Shown one piece after another: positions 1-7,936 of a DNA stretch of 64,000 nucleotides. Source of the stretch: Erysipelotrichaceae bacterium 66202529 (lineage in GTDB: Bacteria; Bacillota_I; Bacilli_A; Erysipelotrichales; Erysipelotrichaceae); assembly GCA_017161075.1 (NCBI GenBank), contig CP046174.1, positions 1,798,001-1,862,000 of the forward strand, written 5' to 3'. The position numbers were made by a program, and so were the translations under genes. Every line of letters starts with the position of its first letter. The stretch's first letter is position 1. Under the pieces are notes generated by a model. That model had not been told where the DNA came from and did no database searches. It was given only the letters and a program-made list of their open reading frames with translations.

Positions 1-249
1 TTTGAACGATATGGCGTTATGCATTATTCCGTGGCAAACATGCCGGGAGCTGTTCCGCGTACCTCTACCATGGCCTTATCCAATGCGACCCTGCCGTATA
101 TCCTGAAGCTTGCGGAAAAGGGCGTTGCTGCACTGCAGGAGGATGAGGGTTTCCTTGCCGGCTTGAATACATGCAAGGGACATGTTACGTATAAGGGAGT
201 AAGCGCTGCCTTGCAGCTGCCGTATGTGGATCCACAGGAGCTGCTGTGA
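1..249 (+). CDS. ald: Alanine dehydrogenase, C-terminal fragment (5' end outside window)
   Basis: The frame is open from base 1 and ends at TGA 247-249, so only about 82 C-terminal residues are present. The segment HYSVANMPGAVPRTST, followed by ALSNATLPYILKLAEKG, is the conserved C-terminal part of alanine dehydrogenase around the NAD-binding/catalytic cleft. The enzyme interconverts L-alanine and pyruvate plus ammonium using NAD in the cytoplasm. An intrinsic terminator follows 30 bases downstream, so this is the last gene of its transcript. The family call is firm; the substrate rests on family resemblance. Confidence 0.9.
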   Translation, partial: FERYGVMHYSVANMPGAVPRTSTMALSNATLPYILKLAEKGVAALQEDEGFLAGLNTCKGHVTYKGVSAALQLPYVDPQELL

Positions 250-279
250 TTTATATGTATTAAAATCATTATAAATAAG

Positions 280-324
280 ATGGACTGCAATAAGGCTAGT
301 ATCCTAGGGCAGTTCATTTTTTTC
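280..324 (+). terminator. Intrinsic terminator after ald
   Basis: ATGGACTGC (280-288) pairs with GCAGTTCAT (309-317) with one G-T pair, and a run of T follows directly. Confidence 0.8.
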
Positions 325-819
325 TTAAAAAGGTCATAGGAATGATCGTTTAAAGGGCAGCCCCTGTCTAACTTCAGGAACGTTCATCTTATAATGAGGT
401 TTAAATAAAAAGAAACGGTAATCTTTAGCTATAGTGAGATTACCGTTTTCATCTACTAAATTGACTTGTTTGTTAATTCTATACGCATCAAGCCTTTCGC
501 GGTCATATAAGCAGTGCAAGCGCAGTCTTTGCGTCCTGTGCATTGCAATATTGTGCGGTATTACAGAAATACTTCCTGTTACGTATTGTTTATAATTCCT
601 CGATCTGTGCTGGAATGCAGGAAATGCTCCTGCTGAAATTCATGGAGAATCGCTTTGAAAAGGCATAGGATATGAATACTTGGATAAAATTGCGTGCAAA
701 GAATCATCTGTAAGCTTTGTATAAAGGAGAGCTGCATTCTGAAGCTGATTTGCGGTCTTAACATAATTACTGCACAATCTTTATATCCTTTATACAATCC
801 ACTATGTTCTTTATGCTAT
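325..819. other. Gene-poor gap with one strong hairpin
   Basis: No convincing gene was found between ald and the trk promoter. A perfect 12-bp inverted repeat, AAACGGTAATCT (413-424) with AGATTACCGTTT (437-448), could end transcription on either strand; the minus side is followed by a T-rich tract. A 69-codon minus-strand frame (334-543) runs through this hairpin. Its C-terminal half looks protein-like (DENGNLTIAKDYRFFLFKP) but I recognise no family. It may be a degraded gene end, or chance. Confidence 0.4.
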
Positions 820-884
820 CTTAATACCTTCTTAACATGCGGATGTGTTTGATTACACTTTCTTTATATGTAAACTGCTACTAT
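820..884 (+). promoter_or_regulatory. Promoter of the trk-kdpDE operon with candidate KdpE direct repeat
   Basis: CTTAATA (820-826) and CTTAACA (831-837) form a direct repeat with 11-bp periodicity, as OmpR-family regulators bind. A -10 (TACTAT, 879-884) lies 48 bp downstream of the second unit, with a poor -35 (CACTTT, 856-861) at 17-bp spacing. The kdpF promoter has the same layout (CTTATAA 6020, CTTAACA 6030, CACCTG 6056, TATAAT 6079). A poor -35 with an upstream repeat suggests an activator-dependent promoter. Assignment to KdpE is inference. Confidence 0.6.
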
Positions 885-921
885 ATAGGGGGGAGGAAGA
901 CAAGGTAAGAGGTGTATAAAT

Positions 922-1371
922 ATGTTTATTAGGAATCATGTGAGAGATCAGAAGGTGCTTGTAGCCGGCTGTGGCAGATTTGGTGCCTGTTTAGCATCTG
1001 CATTAAGTGAATCCGGATATGATGTTATTGTAATAGATAAACAGGAATCTGCGTTTCAACGGCTTTGTGACAGCTTTGGAGGGTTTGAAATTGCCGGGGA
1101 TGCTTCTGATTTGAATGTACTGGAAACCTGTGATATCCGGCACTGTAATATTGTTCTTGTAGCTACGGATAATGATAATGTGAACTGTATGATTGCACAA
1201 ATTGCCAATACGATTTATCATATCGATCAGGTATATATCCGCTTGAATGATCCGAATAAAGAACGGCTTCTGGAACAGACCTCCATTAAAGCTATTTATC
1301 CCGCACGGCTGTCTATCCGGGAATTTGAGCATATCAGTCATATCGCCTTAAAGGAGGAACAGCTTATATGA
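922..1371 (+). CDS. TrkA/KtrA-type RCK nucleotide-binding protein, N domain only
   Basis: This 149-residue cytoplasmic protein has one Rossmann-type RCK/TrkA-N domain. The intact motif VAGCGRFGACLASAL (GxGxxG) is near residue 15, and an acidic strand end (VIVIDKQ) follows, typical of NAD(H) or ATP binding. Such proteins gate TrkH/KtrB potassium channels as a ring. The usual C-terminal RCK-C domain is missing. The next gene overlaps by ATGA and is a second RCK protein, so the pair probably forms a hetero-oligomer. First gene of the trk-kdpDE operon. Exact Trk versus Ktr class cannot be settled by eye. Confidence 0.85.
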   Translation: MFIRNHVRDQKVLVAGCGRFGACLASALSESGYDVIVIDKQESAFQRLCDSFGGFEIAGDASDLNVLETCDIRHCNIVLVATDNDNVNCMIAQIANTIYHIDQVYIRLNDPNKERLLEQTSIKAIYPARLSIREFEHISHIALKEEQLI

Positions 1372-2039
1372 AAATCATTGTAGCCGGCGGGCGGAACAAG
1401 GCGGATTTTTTGATTGGATCTCTACTGGAAAAAAAGCATGAGGTGACGGTTATCAATGATGAAGAAGCGTATTGCAGATATCTGTCTGAAAAATATAATA
1501 TTCCGGTTATCGCAGAAAACCCGTGTAAACAATATATGCTGGAGGAAGCTGAAATTGAGAATGCCGATATTCTGATTGCTCTACGACCAAGCGATCCGGA
1601 TAACCTGGCAATCTGTCAGACTGCAAAAAAAATATTTCATGTGAAAAAGGTTGTTGCGACCGTGGCAAATCCAAAAAATGTTTCTATTTTCAAAAAGCTT
1701 GGTGTCAATACAGCCATATCAGCAACGTACACGATTTCTAAAATCATTGAGCAGGCAAGCACGATAGAAAATCTGGTAAATTTTCTGTCAATCGAGCATG
1801 AGAATATTGTGATGACAGAGCTGCTGTTGACAAAAGAATGCACAGTACTGAATAAAAAGCTGAAGGAGCTTACGATGCCGTCAAATGTGATTGTATGCTG
1901 CATCTTACGCAATGCGGAGATGATTGTTCCGAATGGAGAAACAACCCTGCAGGAATATGACAAGCTTTTGATGCTATCACATCCTGCTATGCAGGATCAG
2001 GTACTGGATATGTTTGCCAGAAAAAAGGCAGCATTATGA
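1368..2039 (+). CDS. TrkA/KtrA-type RCK protein with degenerate nucleotide motif
   Basis: 223 residues: an RCK-N Rossmann domain (about 1-130) and an RCK-C domain (about 140-220), which normally binds a ligand such as cyclic di-AMP. The glycine motif reads VAGGRNKADFLIGSLL instead of GxGxxG, so nucleotide binding may be lost or altered. Start ATG 1368 overlaps the stop of the preceding RCK gene, and its own stop overlaps the channel gene, so all three are translationally coupled. It probably supplies the regulatory C domain that the upstream protein lacks. Family firm, ligand unknown. Confidence 0.85.
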   Translation: MKIIVAGGRNKADFLIGSLLEKKHEVTVINDEEAYCRYLSEKYNIPVIAENPCKQYMLEEAEIENADILIALRPSDPDNLAICQTAKKIFHVKKVVATVANPKNVSIFKKLGVNTAISATYTISKIIEQASTIENLVNFLSIEHENIVMTELLLTKECTVLNKKLKELTMPSNVIVCCILRNAEMIVPNGETTLQEYDKLLMLSHPAMQDQVLDMFARKKAAL

Positions 2040-3538
2040 AAACAGGATCCGTTCTGGCACCGAGTGCGGTTATTGGATTTCCGCTGATGATTGGATATAT
2101 TGGCGTTTTATTGATGATTATCGGTGGAATTGTACTTCTTCCGCTGTATACGCTGCTGTTTTATCCTGCAGAAGCATTGGAAGCCAGATATTTCATATTA
2201 CCTGGAATTTTAAGTATTATGACAGGGTATCTTCTCTTCTACAATATACGAGGAAAGGAAAAGGGACAGCTGAAGCGTAATCAGGATGCTGTGATTGTTG
2301 TGAGCTGCTGGATACTGGCAATCGTCATTTGTGCCTTGCCTCTTATGCTCAGTGGAAAGTACAATTTCACACAGGCAGTTTTCGAGATGACGAGTGCATG
2401 GAGTACTACAGGACTGAGTGTCGTTGATGTGGAGCATACCTCCCATCTGTTTCTGATGCACCGCAGCACGGTTCTGTTCTTTGGCGGAATCGGACTGGTA
2501 TTGATCATGCTGTCTGTTCTATCTGATACATACGGCATGCGTCTGTATGCGGCAGAGGGGCATAGTGACAGGCTTTTACCCAATCTGCTGAAATCTGCGC
2601 GCAGCATCATAACGATTTATTTGTGTTATATCCTTTCCGGTGTCGTTTTATATGTTTTGTTTGGTATGTCACCCTTTGATGCCATCATACATTCCATTGG
2701 TGCTTTATCAACCGGCGGCTTTTCATCCCACGCACAAAGCATTGGGTACTATAACAGTGTACCGATAGAGCTGATAACGATTGTACTGATGATTCTGGGG
2801 AATATCAATTTTCTGGCACATTTGTTTCTGATCCGTGGAAAGCTTCATAATTTTTTTCAGTATTGTGAAATCCGCTTTTCCTTTGTGATAATTGCTTTGA
2901 TAACACCGGTTGTGGGTGTGCTGTTAGCTTACGCGCTTAATCTAACATTGCCAGAGGCCCTTCGTACAGCTTTGTTTCAAGTGGTTTCTGCACTTACAAC
3001 AACCGGCTTTCAGACTGTGGACAGCTTTATCAGACTGACATCCTCTGTGCTGCTGATGATGATTGTCCTGCAGCTGATCGGTGGCGGAATGGGCTCTACT
3101 GCCGGCGGTATCAAGCAGTATCGAGTGTATGTTTTATGCAAAGGTATCTATTGGAATATGGAACGTCTGCTGCTATCAAAAAATGTGATCCGTTCTCATA
3201 AAATAAGCCGGGTGGATAGGAAGGAAGCCATCAGCAGCACTGAAATTTCCAGAACGGCTCTGTACGTGCTTTTATATCTGTCGATTTTTGTATTAGGCAG
3301 CTTTATTCTTTGCTGTTACGGACATTCTTTGGAATACAGTATGTTTGAATTTTCCAGTGCATTGGGTACGGTTGGATTATCTGCCGGTATTATGACCTAT
3401 GATGCGACTTCTCTTGTTTTATGGACAGGTACGATCGGTATGTTTATCGGACGGCTGGAAATTTATGTCGTATTGCTGGCCGGTGTAAGAATTGGCAGGG
3501 ATATACGATCCTGCTGGAAGCATAGAAAAACAGTATAG
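2036..3538 (+). CDS. TrkH/KtrB-family potassium channel subunit
   Basis: A 500-residue membrane protein with about eight to ten hydrophobic segments. The four selectivity-filter-like loops of the SKT superfamily are visible: STTGLSV, STGGFSS, TTTGFQT and GTVGLSA, each with the conserved glycine. It moves K+ (possibly with Na+ or H+) across the cytoplasmic membrane and is gated by the two RCK proteins encoded upstream with 4-base overlaps. The kdpDE genes follow after 35 bases. This links a constitutive-type low-affinity system with a high-affinity one in a single operon, which is not the usual arrangement. Confidence 0.9.
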   Translation: MKTGSVLAPSAVIGFPLMIGYIGVLLMIIGGIVLLPLYTLLFYPAEALEARYFILPGILSIMTGYLLFYNIRGKEKGQLKRNQDAVIVVSCWILAIVICALPLMLSGKYNFTQAVFEMTSAWSTTGLSVVDVEHTSHLFLMHRSTVLFFGGIGLVLIMLSVLSDTYGMRLYAAEGHSDRLLPNLLKSARSIITIYLCYILSGVVLYVLFGMSPFDAIIHSIGALSTGGFSSHAQSIGYYNSVPIELITIVLMILGNINFLAHLFLIRGKLHNFFQYCEIRFSFVIIALITPVVGVLLAYALNLTLPEALRTALFQVVSALTTTGFQTVDSFIRLTSSVLLMMIVLQLIGGGMGSTAGGIKQYRVYVLCKGIYWNMERLLLSKNVIRSHKISRVDRKEAISSTEISRTALYVLLYLSIFVLGSFILCCYGHSLEYSMFEFSSALGTVGLSAGIMTYDATSLVLWTGTIGMFIGRLEIYVVLLAGVRIGRDIRSCWKHRKTV

Positions 3539-3573
3539 AATCTGTTATAATCTGATAGGAAAAGAGGAGTTTG

Positions 3574-5082
3574 ATGAAAACCAGTCATACATTGAAAAGC
3601 TTATGCATTACAGCAGTGATACTGTTTCTTTGTACGCTTGTATCCTTTGTATTTGATGATATAGAAATCCGTACGGAAAATATCATGCTGATTTATCTGA
3701 TTGCAGTCTTACTGATTGTTGTAGAAACCAAAAGCTTTCTCTGGGGGATCGCCTCCAGCATCCTGAGTATTCTGACCTTCAATTATCTGTTCACCAATCC
3801 AACATATTCTTTAGAGATTGATGATTTTAACTATATTATTACCATCGTTGTATTTCTGATAGTATCCTTTGTGACAGGTTCTCTGGTCAATAAGCTGCAG
3901 CAGCATGCCCAGCAGGCAAGACGGATTGCCAAACAGACCAATGCCCTATATGAAATAACAAAAGCCTATCTGACCATGAATGGTACGGATACGATTCTCA
4001 GTTATACCATGCATGCACTCTATACTGTTCAGCAGACGGTCTGCACAGCGTATTATAAAGGAGAAAAAGGTCTTCAAAGGATTAAAGAAGATCGAAAACC
4101 GGAAATAGAGCCGGATGATAACATGGCGAAATGGTGTATGGAAAAGGAATGTAGCTGTGGGCAGGGAACCGCTTTTTATGAGGATCAGCCGTGGACCTAT
4201 CATCCCATGTACTGTAACAATCAGCTTCTAGGCGTATATGCGCTTTATGAAGAGGAAAGGCTGAATGAGGAGCAGCAGCTGTTCATTCATACACTGATAT
4301 CGCAGATGGTTATGGCTGTGGAAAGGGAACAGCTGTATAAGGAGCAGGAACAAAGCAGGATTGAAATTGAGAAGGAAAAGCTGCGGAATAATTTATTACG
4401 CAGTATCTCTCATGATCTGCGCACTCCGCTGACCGGAATTGCCGGGAGCAGCACACTAATTTGTGAAAATTATGCCGAGCTGGACGATGAAACGATTTAT
4501 AACCTTGTTAAATCCATCAGCAGTGATGCGTTATGGCTGAATCAGCTTGTGGAAAATCTGTTGAATATGACAAGGATTCAGGACGGAAAGCTGCTGCTGA
4601 AGCAGAATAAGGAAGTTGTGGATGATATACTCTGTGAAGCGGTATCCCGCTGTGAAAGCAGAAAGGGAAGCCATACGCTGAAGGTGAGGCTTCCCAGGGA
4701 TGTTCTGCTTGTGGAAATGGATGGACGGCTGATGATACAGGTGCTTGTCAATCTGATTGACAATGCTATTAAGCATACACCGGACGATTCTGTTATCGAT
4801 ATACGCTGTTACCGGGAACAGAATAATGCTGTATTCGAAGTGATCGATCAGGGGGATGGAATTGATGAAAGCATACAGGATCATCTGTTTGAAAGCTTTG
4901 TCACAACCAAGAGTGAGTGCAGTGATTCCAAAAGGGGAATCGGTCTGGGGCTGACGATATGCAAAAGTATAATAGAAGCACATCATGGTGAAATATTCGC
5001 CTATAATCGAAAAGACGCAGCTGGTGCTGTGTTTGGTTTTAAGCTGAGGCTTGCAGAAGAAAGGAACGATGTACATGAATGA
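3574..5082 (+). CDS. kdpD: KdpD-like sensor histidine kinase lacking the N-terminal KdpD/USP half
   Basis: About 502 residues, against roughly 890 for full KdpD. The order is four membrane segments typical of the DUF4118 region (about 8-105), a GAF-like segment, HisKA with phospho-acceptor H280 (SISHDLRTPL), and an HATPase domain (NLIDNAIKH, then GIGLGLTI). The N-terminal KdpD sensor and universal-stress domain, the part that binds cyclic di-AMP in Staphylococcus aureus KdpD, is absent. ATG 3574 is preferred over TTG 3571 because it sits 4 bases after AGAGGAG. It probably phosphorylates the KdpE encoded next, whose start overlaps this stop. Confidence 0.88.
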   Translation: MKTSHTLKSLCITAVILFLCTLVSFVFDDIEIRTENIMLIYLIAVLLIVVETKSFLWGIASSILSILTFNYLFTNPTYSLEIDDFNYIITIVVFLIVSFVTGSLVNKLQQHAQQARRIAKQTNALYEITKAYLTMNGTDTILSYTMHALYTVQQTVCTAYYKGEKGLQRIKEDRKPEIEPDDNMAKWCMEKECSCGQGTAFYEDQPWTYHPMYCNNQLLGVYALYEEERLNEEQQLFIHTLISQMVMAVEREQLYKEQEQSRIEIEKEKLRNNLLRSISHDLRTPLTGIAGSSTLICENYAELDDETIYNLVKSISSDALWLNQLVENLLNMTRIQDGKLLLKQNKEVVDDILCEAVSRCESRKGSHTLKVRLPRDVLLVEMDGRLMIQVLVNLIDNAIKHTPDDSVIDIRCYREQNNAVFEVIDQGDGIDESIQDHLFESFVTTKSECSDSKRGIGLGLTICKSIIEAHHGEIFAYNRKDAAGAVFGFKLRLAEERNDVHE

Positions 5083-5758
5083 TAAAATACTATTGATTGA
5101 GGATGATGCCAGCATAATTCGCTTTCTGAGTCTGTCGCTTGAAAAAAACGGATATAAGGTTATAGAGGCACGCAACGGTATTGAGGGCATATCTTTGTTT
5201 ATGACAGATAATCCGGATTTGATTTTGCTGGATCTTGGATTGCCGGATATTGACGGCAGTGAGGTACTGTCACAGATACGTACACAGAGTGAGGTGCCGA
5301 TTCTGGTTGTATCCGCCCGCGGACAAGAAAAGGAAAAGGTTGAGGCGCTGGATCTTGGTGCCGATGACTATGTAACGAAACCATTTCATATCAATGAACT
5401 GCTAGCCAGGGTGCGTGTGGCTTTACGTAAAAAAACACCACAGGTCGTTAAAGAAAAGATTTTTATACTGGATGGTCTGCGTGTTGATTTTGAAAAATAT
5501 AAGGTATCTATCGATGAAAAGGAAATTCATTTGACACCGATTGAATTTAAACTTCTTGTACTGCTGATTGAGAATGCCGGAAAGGTGCTTACACACAGCT
5601 TTATAATTCGCAATATATGGGGCTACAGCTCCTGTGAGGACTCGCAGTCTCTGCGTGTGTTCATGGCCAATATTCGAAGAAAGATTGAAAAGGACAGTTC
5701 GCATCCCCGCTATATTCTGACGGAGGTCGGTGTTGGATATCGTTTTGTGGATGAATAG
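5075..5758 (+). CDS. kdpE: KdpE, OmpR-family response regulator
   Basis: 227 residues from ATG 5075, which is 9 bases after AGGA; ATG 5069 is also possible. The receiver domain shows IEDD near the N-terminus, phosphate acceptor D53 (LLDLGLPD) and K102 (VTKPF). A winged-helix DNA-binding domain follows, ending GVGYRFV. Phosphorylated by KdpD, it activates kdpFABC transcription in known systems. It overlaps the kdpD stop by 8 bases. The direct repeats before this operon and before kdpF are candidate targets, which would make the operon autoregulated. Confidence 0.93.
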   Translation: MNDKILLIEDDASIIRFLSLSLEKNGYKVIEARNGIEGISLFMTDNPDLILLDLGLPDIDGSEVLSQIRTQSEVPILVVSARGQEKEKVEALDLGADDYVTKPFHINELLARVRVALRKKTPQVVKEKIFILDGLRVDFEKYKVSIDEKEIHLTPIEFKLLVLLIENAGKVLTHSFIIRNIWGYSSCEDSQSLRVFMANIRRKIEKDSSHPRYILTEVGVGYRFVDE

Positions 5759-5777
5759 TATATATTGTATAGGAAAT

Positions 5778-5810
5778 GCAGATATTCTAATTATGGATAT
5801 CTGCTTTTTT
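5778..5810 (+). terminator. Intrinsic terminator after kdpE
   Basis: GCAGATAT (5778-5785) pairs perfectly with ATATCTGC (5797-5804), followed by TTTTTT. It separates trk-kdpDE from kdpFABC. The remaining bases up to 6020 show no gene. Confidence 0.9.
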
Positions 5811-6019
5811 CGTGCTACAGGTACAGCAAATTTTTACGTTGCTGTTTCCTTGTATGCAGAAATCATGCAGGGGTTAAAAGCTGATTTCTTTTACCATCAT
5901 AATATGACTGCTTTACTGTTTCAAAAAGGAAAGTGAAAGGGAAGAAAAACGTCGGAAAGGGGGATAACAGCATAGCCGATGCGTCCACAGAATTCTATAC
6001 AATCGCTTACAAAAAAATA

Positions 6020-6084
6020 CTTATAATTTCTTAACAATTAGCAGTATTTCTTTCACACCTGCTTCATACAGGATTCGCTATAAT
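6020..6084 (+). promoter_or_regulatory. kdpFABC promoter with candidate KdpE direct repeat
   Basis: CTTATAA (6020-6026) and CTTAACA (6030-6036) form a 10-bp-period direct repeat. The -10 TATAAT is at 6079-6084 and a poor -35 (CACCTG, 6056-6061) sits 17 bp before it. The layout matches the promoter at 820-884 to within one base. Confidence 0.65.
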
Positions 6085-6114
6085 GAGACTCGTTAAGAAA
6101 GGAAGGTATTGGAT

Positions 6115-6204
6115 ATGGAAATGATCGTTATCGTATTTTATGGCGTTGCCATTGTCCTGTTAGCATATTTGTTTTACGTGCTCTTCAAGGGTGAAAGTAT
6201 ATGA
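6115..6204 (+). CDS. kdpF: KdpF, small subunit of the Kdp K+-ATPase
   Basis: A 29-residue single-span peptide ([20 protein letters not shown], ending FKGESI) directly before kdpA, with AAGGAAGG upstream and a 4-base ATGA overlap with kdpA. Size, hydrophobicity and position are those of KdpF, which stabilises the KdpABC complex in the membrane. It is short enough to be missed by automatic gene finders. Confidence 0.9.
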   Translation: MEMIVIVFYGVAIVLLAYLFYVLFKGESI

Positions 6205-7919
6205 GCAGCGCATTGATCTTACAGGATATCGTATATGTTATGGCGCTTATTGCCATCGGATATCCGCTGGGCTGTTATATTTACAAAATTTATAAGGGGG
6301 ATCCTGTTTTTTTGACAAGGATCCTGAAACCGCTGGAGCGGCTGATTTATCGTGTGATGGGAATCGATGAAACACAGGAAATGCATGCAAAAAAGTATGC
6401 GGCAAGTGTTCTGTGGTTCTCTTTGTTTGGTCTGCTGATCGTGATGGGTCTGCATCTTGTACAGGCATGGCTGCCGCTGAATCCGGAGCACTTGGGAAAT
6501 ACCAGCGTGCATCTGGCTTACAATACAGCAGCAAGCTTTGTCTCTAATACAAACTGGCAGGCATATTCCGGAGAGACAACCCTGTCCTATCTAACGCAGA
6601 TGGCCGCTCTTACCGTACAGAATTTCGTTTCTGCAGCAACCGGAATCGCCGTTTTGTTTGTTCTGTGCCGCGGCTTCGTGCGTAGAGAAACAAAGAAGCT
6701 GGGCAACTTTTGGAGTGATCTTGTGAAAATTACGCTGTATATTCTGCTGCCGCTGTCCATTGTCGTATGTTTGCTGCTGGTTAGCCAGGGAGTTGTACAG
6801 ACCCTGGATCCGTATGCATCCTTTACAACGCTGGAGGGAACAGAAGGCGTACTGCCACTGGGGCCGGCTGCAAGTCAGATTGCGATTAAGCAGCTGGGAA
6901 CCAATGGCGGAGGCTTCTTCGGTGTGAATTCAGCATTTCCGTATGAGAATGCAACACCGCTATCTAATTTTATTGAAGCACTCAGTCTGCTTTTGATTCC
7001 TGCAGCTCTGTGCTTTACCTTTGGAAAAGCAGTAAAGGATACAAAGCAGGGAAAGACAATTCTCATTGTCATGACGGTGATTTTCATTGCAGCACTGGCC
7101 GGCTTGACCTGTGCGGAAATCTTCGGTGCTCCAAGCTGGGACAGTGTTGCCAGTCTTGGCGGCAGTATGGAGGGTAAGGAGACACGCTTTGGTGTTGGTG
7201 CCAGCTCTTTATGGGCGGCCGCAACAACTTCGGCAAGTAATGGCTCTGTCAATGCTATGCATGATTCACTAACACCGCTTGGCGGCATGATTACCATGTT
7301 TTTGATGCAGTTAGGGGAGGTTGTATTCGGTGGTGTCGGCTGTGGTCTGTACGGTATGATTGCCTTTGCTTTACTAACTGTCTTTATGGCCGGACTGATG
7401 GTGGGACGGACACCGGAATATATCGGTAAGAAAATCGGTGCCTTTGATATGAAAATGGTCTGCCTTGTTATTTTGACTCCGCCGCTGTGTCTGTTGTTAG
7501 GAACGGCGATTACCACCTTCTTCCCGCAGGCGCAGCTGCTGCAGGCAGATGGCGGATGGCTGAGCAATACAGGCAGTCATGGCTTCTCTGAAATATTATA
7601 TGCCTATACATCCATGGCAGGAAACAACGGCAGTGCCTTCGCCGGCTTTAATGCCAATACGGTGCTGACAAACGTTATGGGCGGTACGGTAATGCTGATT
7701 GTACGCTTTGTACCGATGATTGCCGTAATTTATCTGGCACAGAGTCTTGCCAGTAAGAAATATATACCGGCAAGCTCTGGTACACTGGCAACAACATCGC
7801 CGCTGTTTATCGGATTCCTGATCGTCATCGTACTCATTGTCGGTGCGCTTACCTTCCTGCCTGTGCTTGCTTTAGGGCCGATTGCTGAATTCTTTACGCA
7901 GCTGCATGTCTTAGGTTGA
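6201..7919 (+). CDS. kdpA: Potassium-transporting ATPase subunit KdpA
   Basis: 572 residues, close to the family length of about 557, with around ten membrane spans. KdpA is the K+-selective subunit and belongs to the same channel superfamily as TrkH. Filter-like loops include [46 protein letters not shown] and [15 protein letters not shown], all characteristic of KdpA. It overlaps kdpF by four bases and kdpB follows. The complex imports K+ at micromolar levels at the cost of ATP. Confidence 0.97.
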   Translation: MSSALILQDIVYVMALIAIGYPLGCYIYKIYKGDPVFLTRILKPLERLIYRVMGIDETQEMHAKKYAASVLWFSLFGLLIVMGLHLVQAWLPLNPEHLGNTSVHLAYNTAASFVSNTNWQAYSGETTLSYLTQMAALTVQNFVSAATGIAVLFVLCRGFVRRETKKLGNFWSDLVKITLYILLPLSIVVCLLLVSQGVVQTLDPYASFTTLEGTEGVLPLGPAASQIAIKQLGTNGGGFFGVNSAFPYENATPLSNFIEALSLLLIPAALCFTFGKAVKDTKQGKTILIVMTVIFIAALAGLTCAEIFGAPSWDSVASLGGSMEGKETRFGVGASSLWAAATTSASNGSVNAMHDSLTPLGGMITMFLMQLGEVVFGGVGCGLYGMIAFALLTVFMAGLMVGRTPEYIGKKIGAFDMKMVCLVILTPPLCLLLGTAITTFFPQAQLLQADGGWLSNTGSHGFSEILYAYTSMAGNNGSAFAGFNANTVLTNVMGGTVMLIVRFVPMIAVIYLAQSLASKKYIPASSGTLATTSPLFIGFLIVIVLIVGALTFLPVLALGPIAEFFTQLHVLG

Positions 7920-7936
7920 AAGGGAAGGTGATTGAT

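Noticed and set aside
12..15. Possibility that the first gene begins at ATG 19
   Set aside because: The frame is open to base 1 and the sequence before ATG 19 (FERYGV) continues the alanine dehydrogenase alignment, so the gene starts outside the window.
579..797. 72-codon minus-strand frame before the trk operon
   Set aside because: No ribosome site and no recognisable domain.
6875..7567. 230-codon minus-strand frame inside kdpA
   Set aside because: Antisense shadow of the conserved KdpA filter loops.
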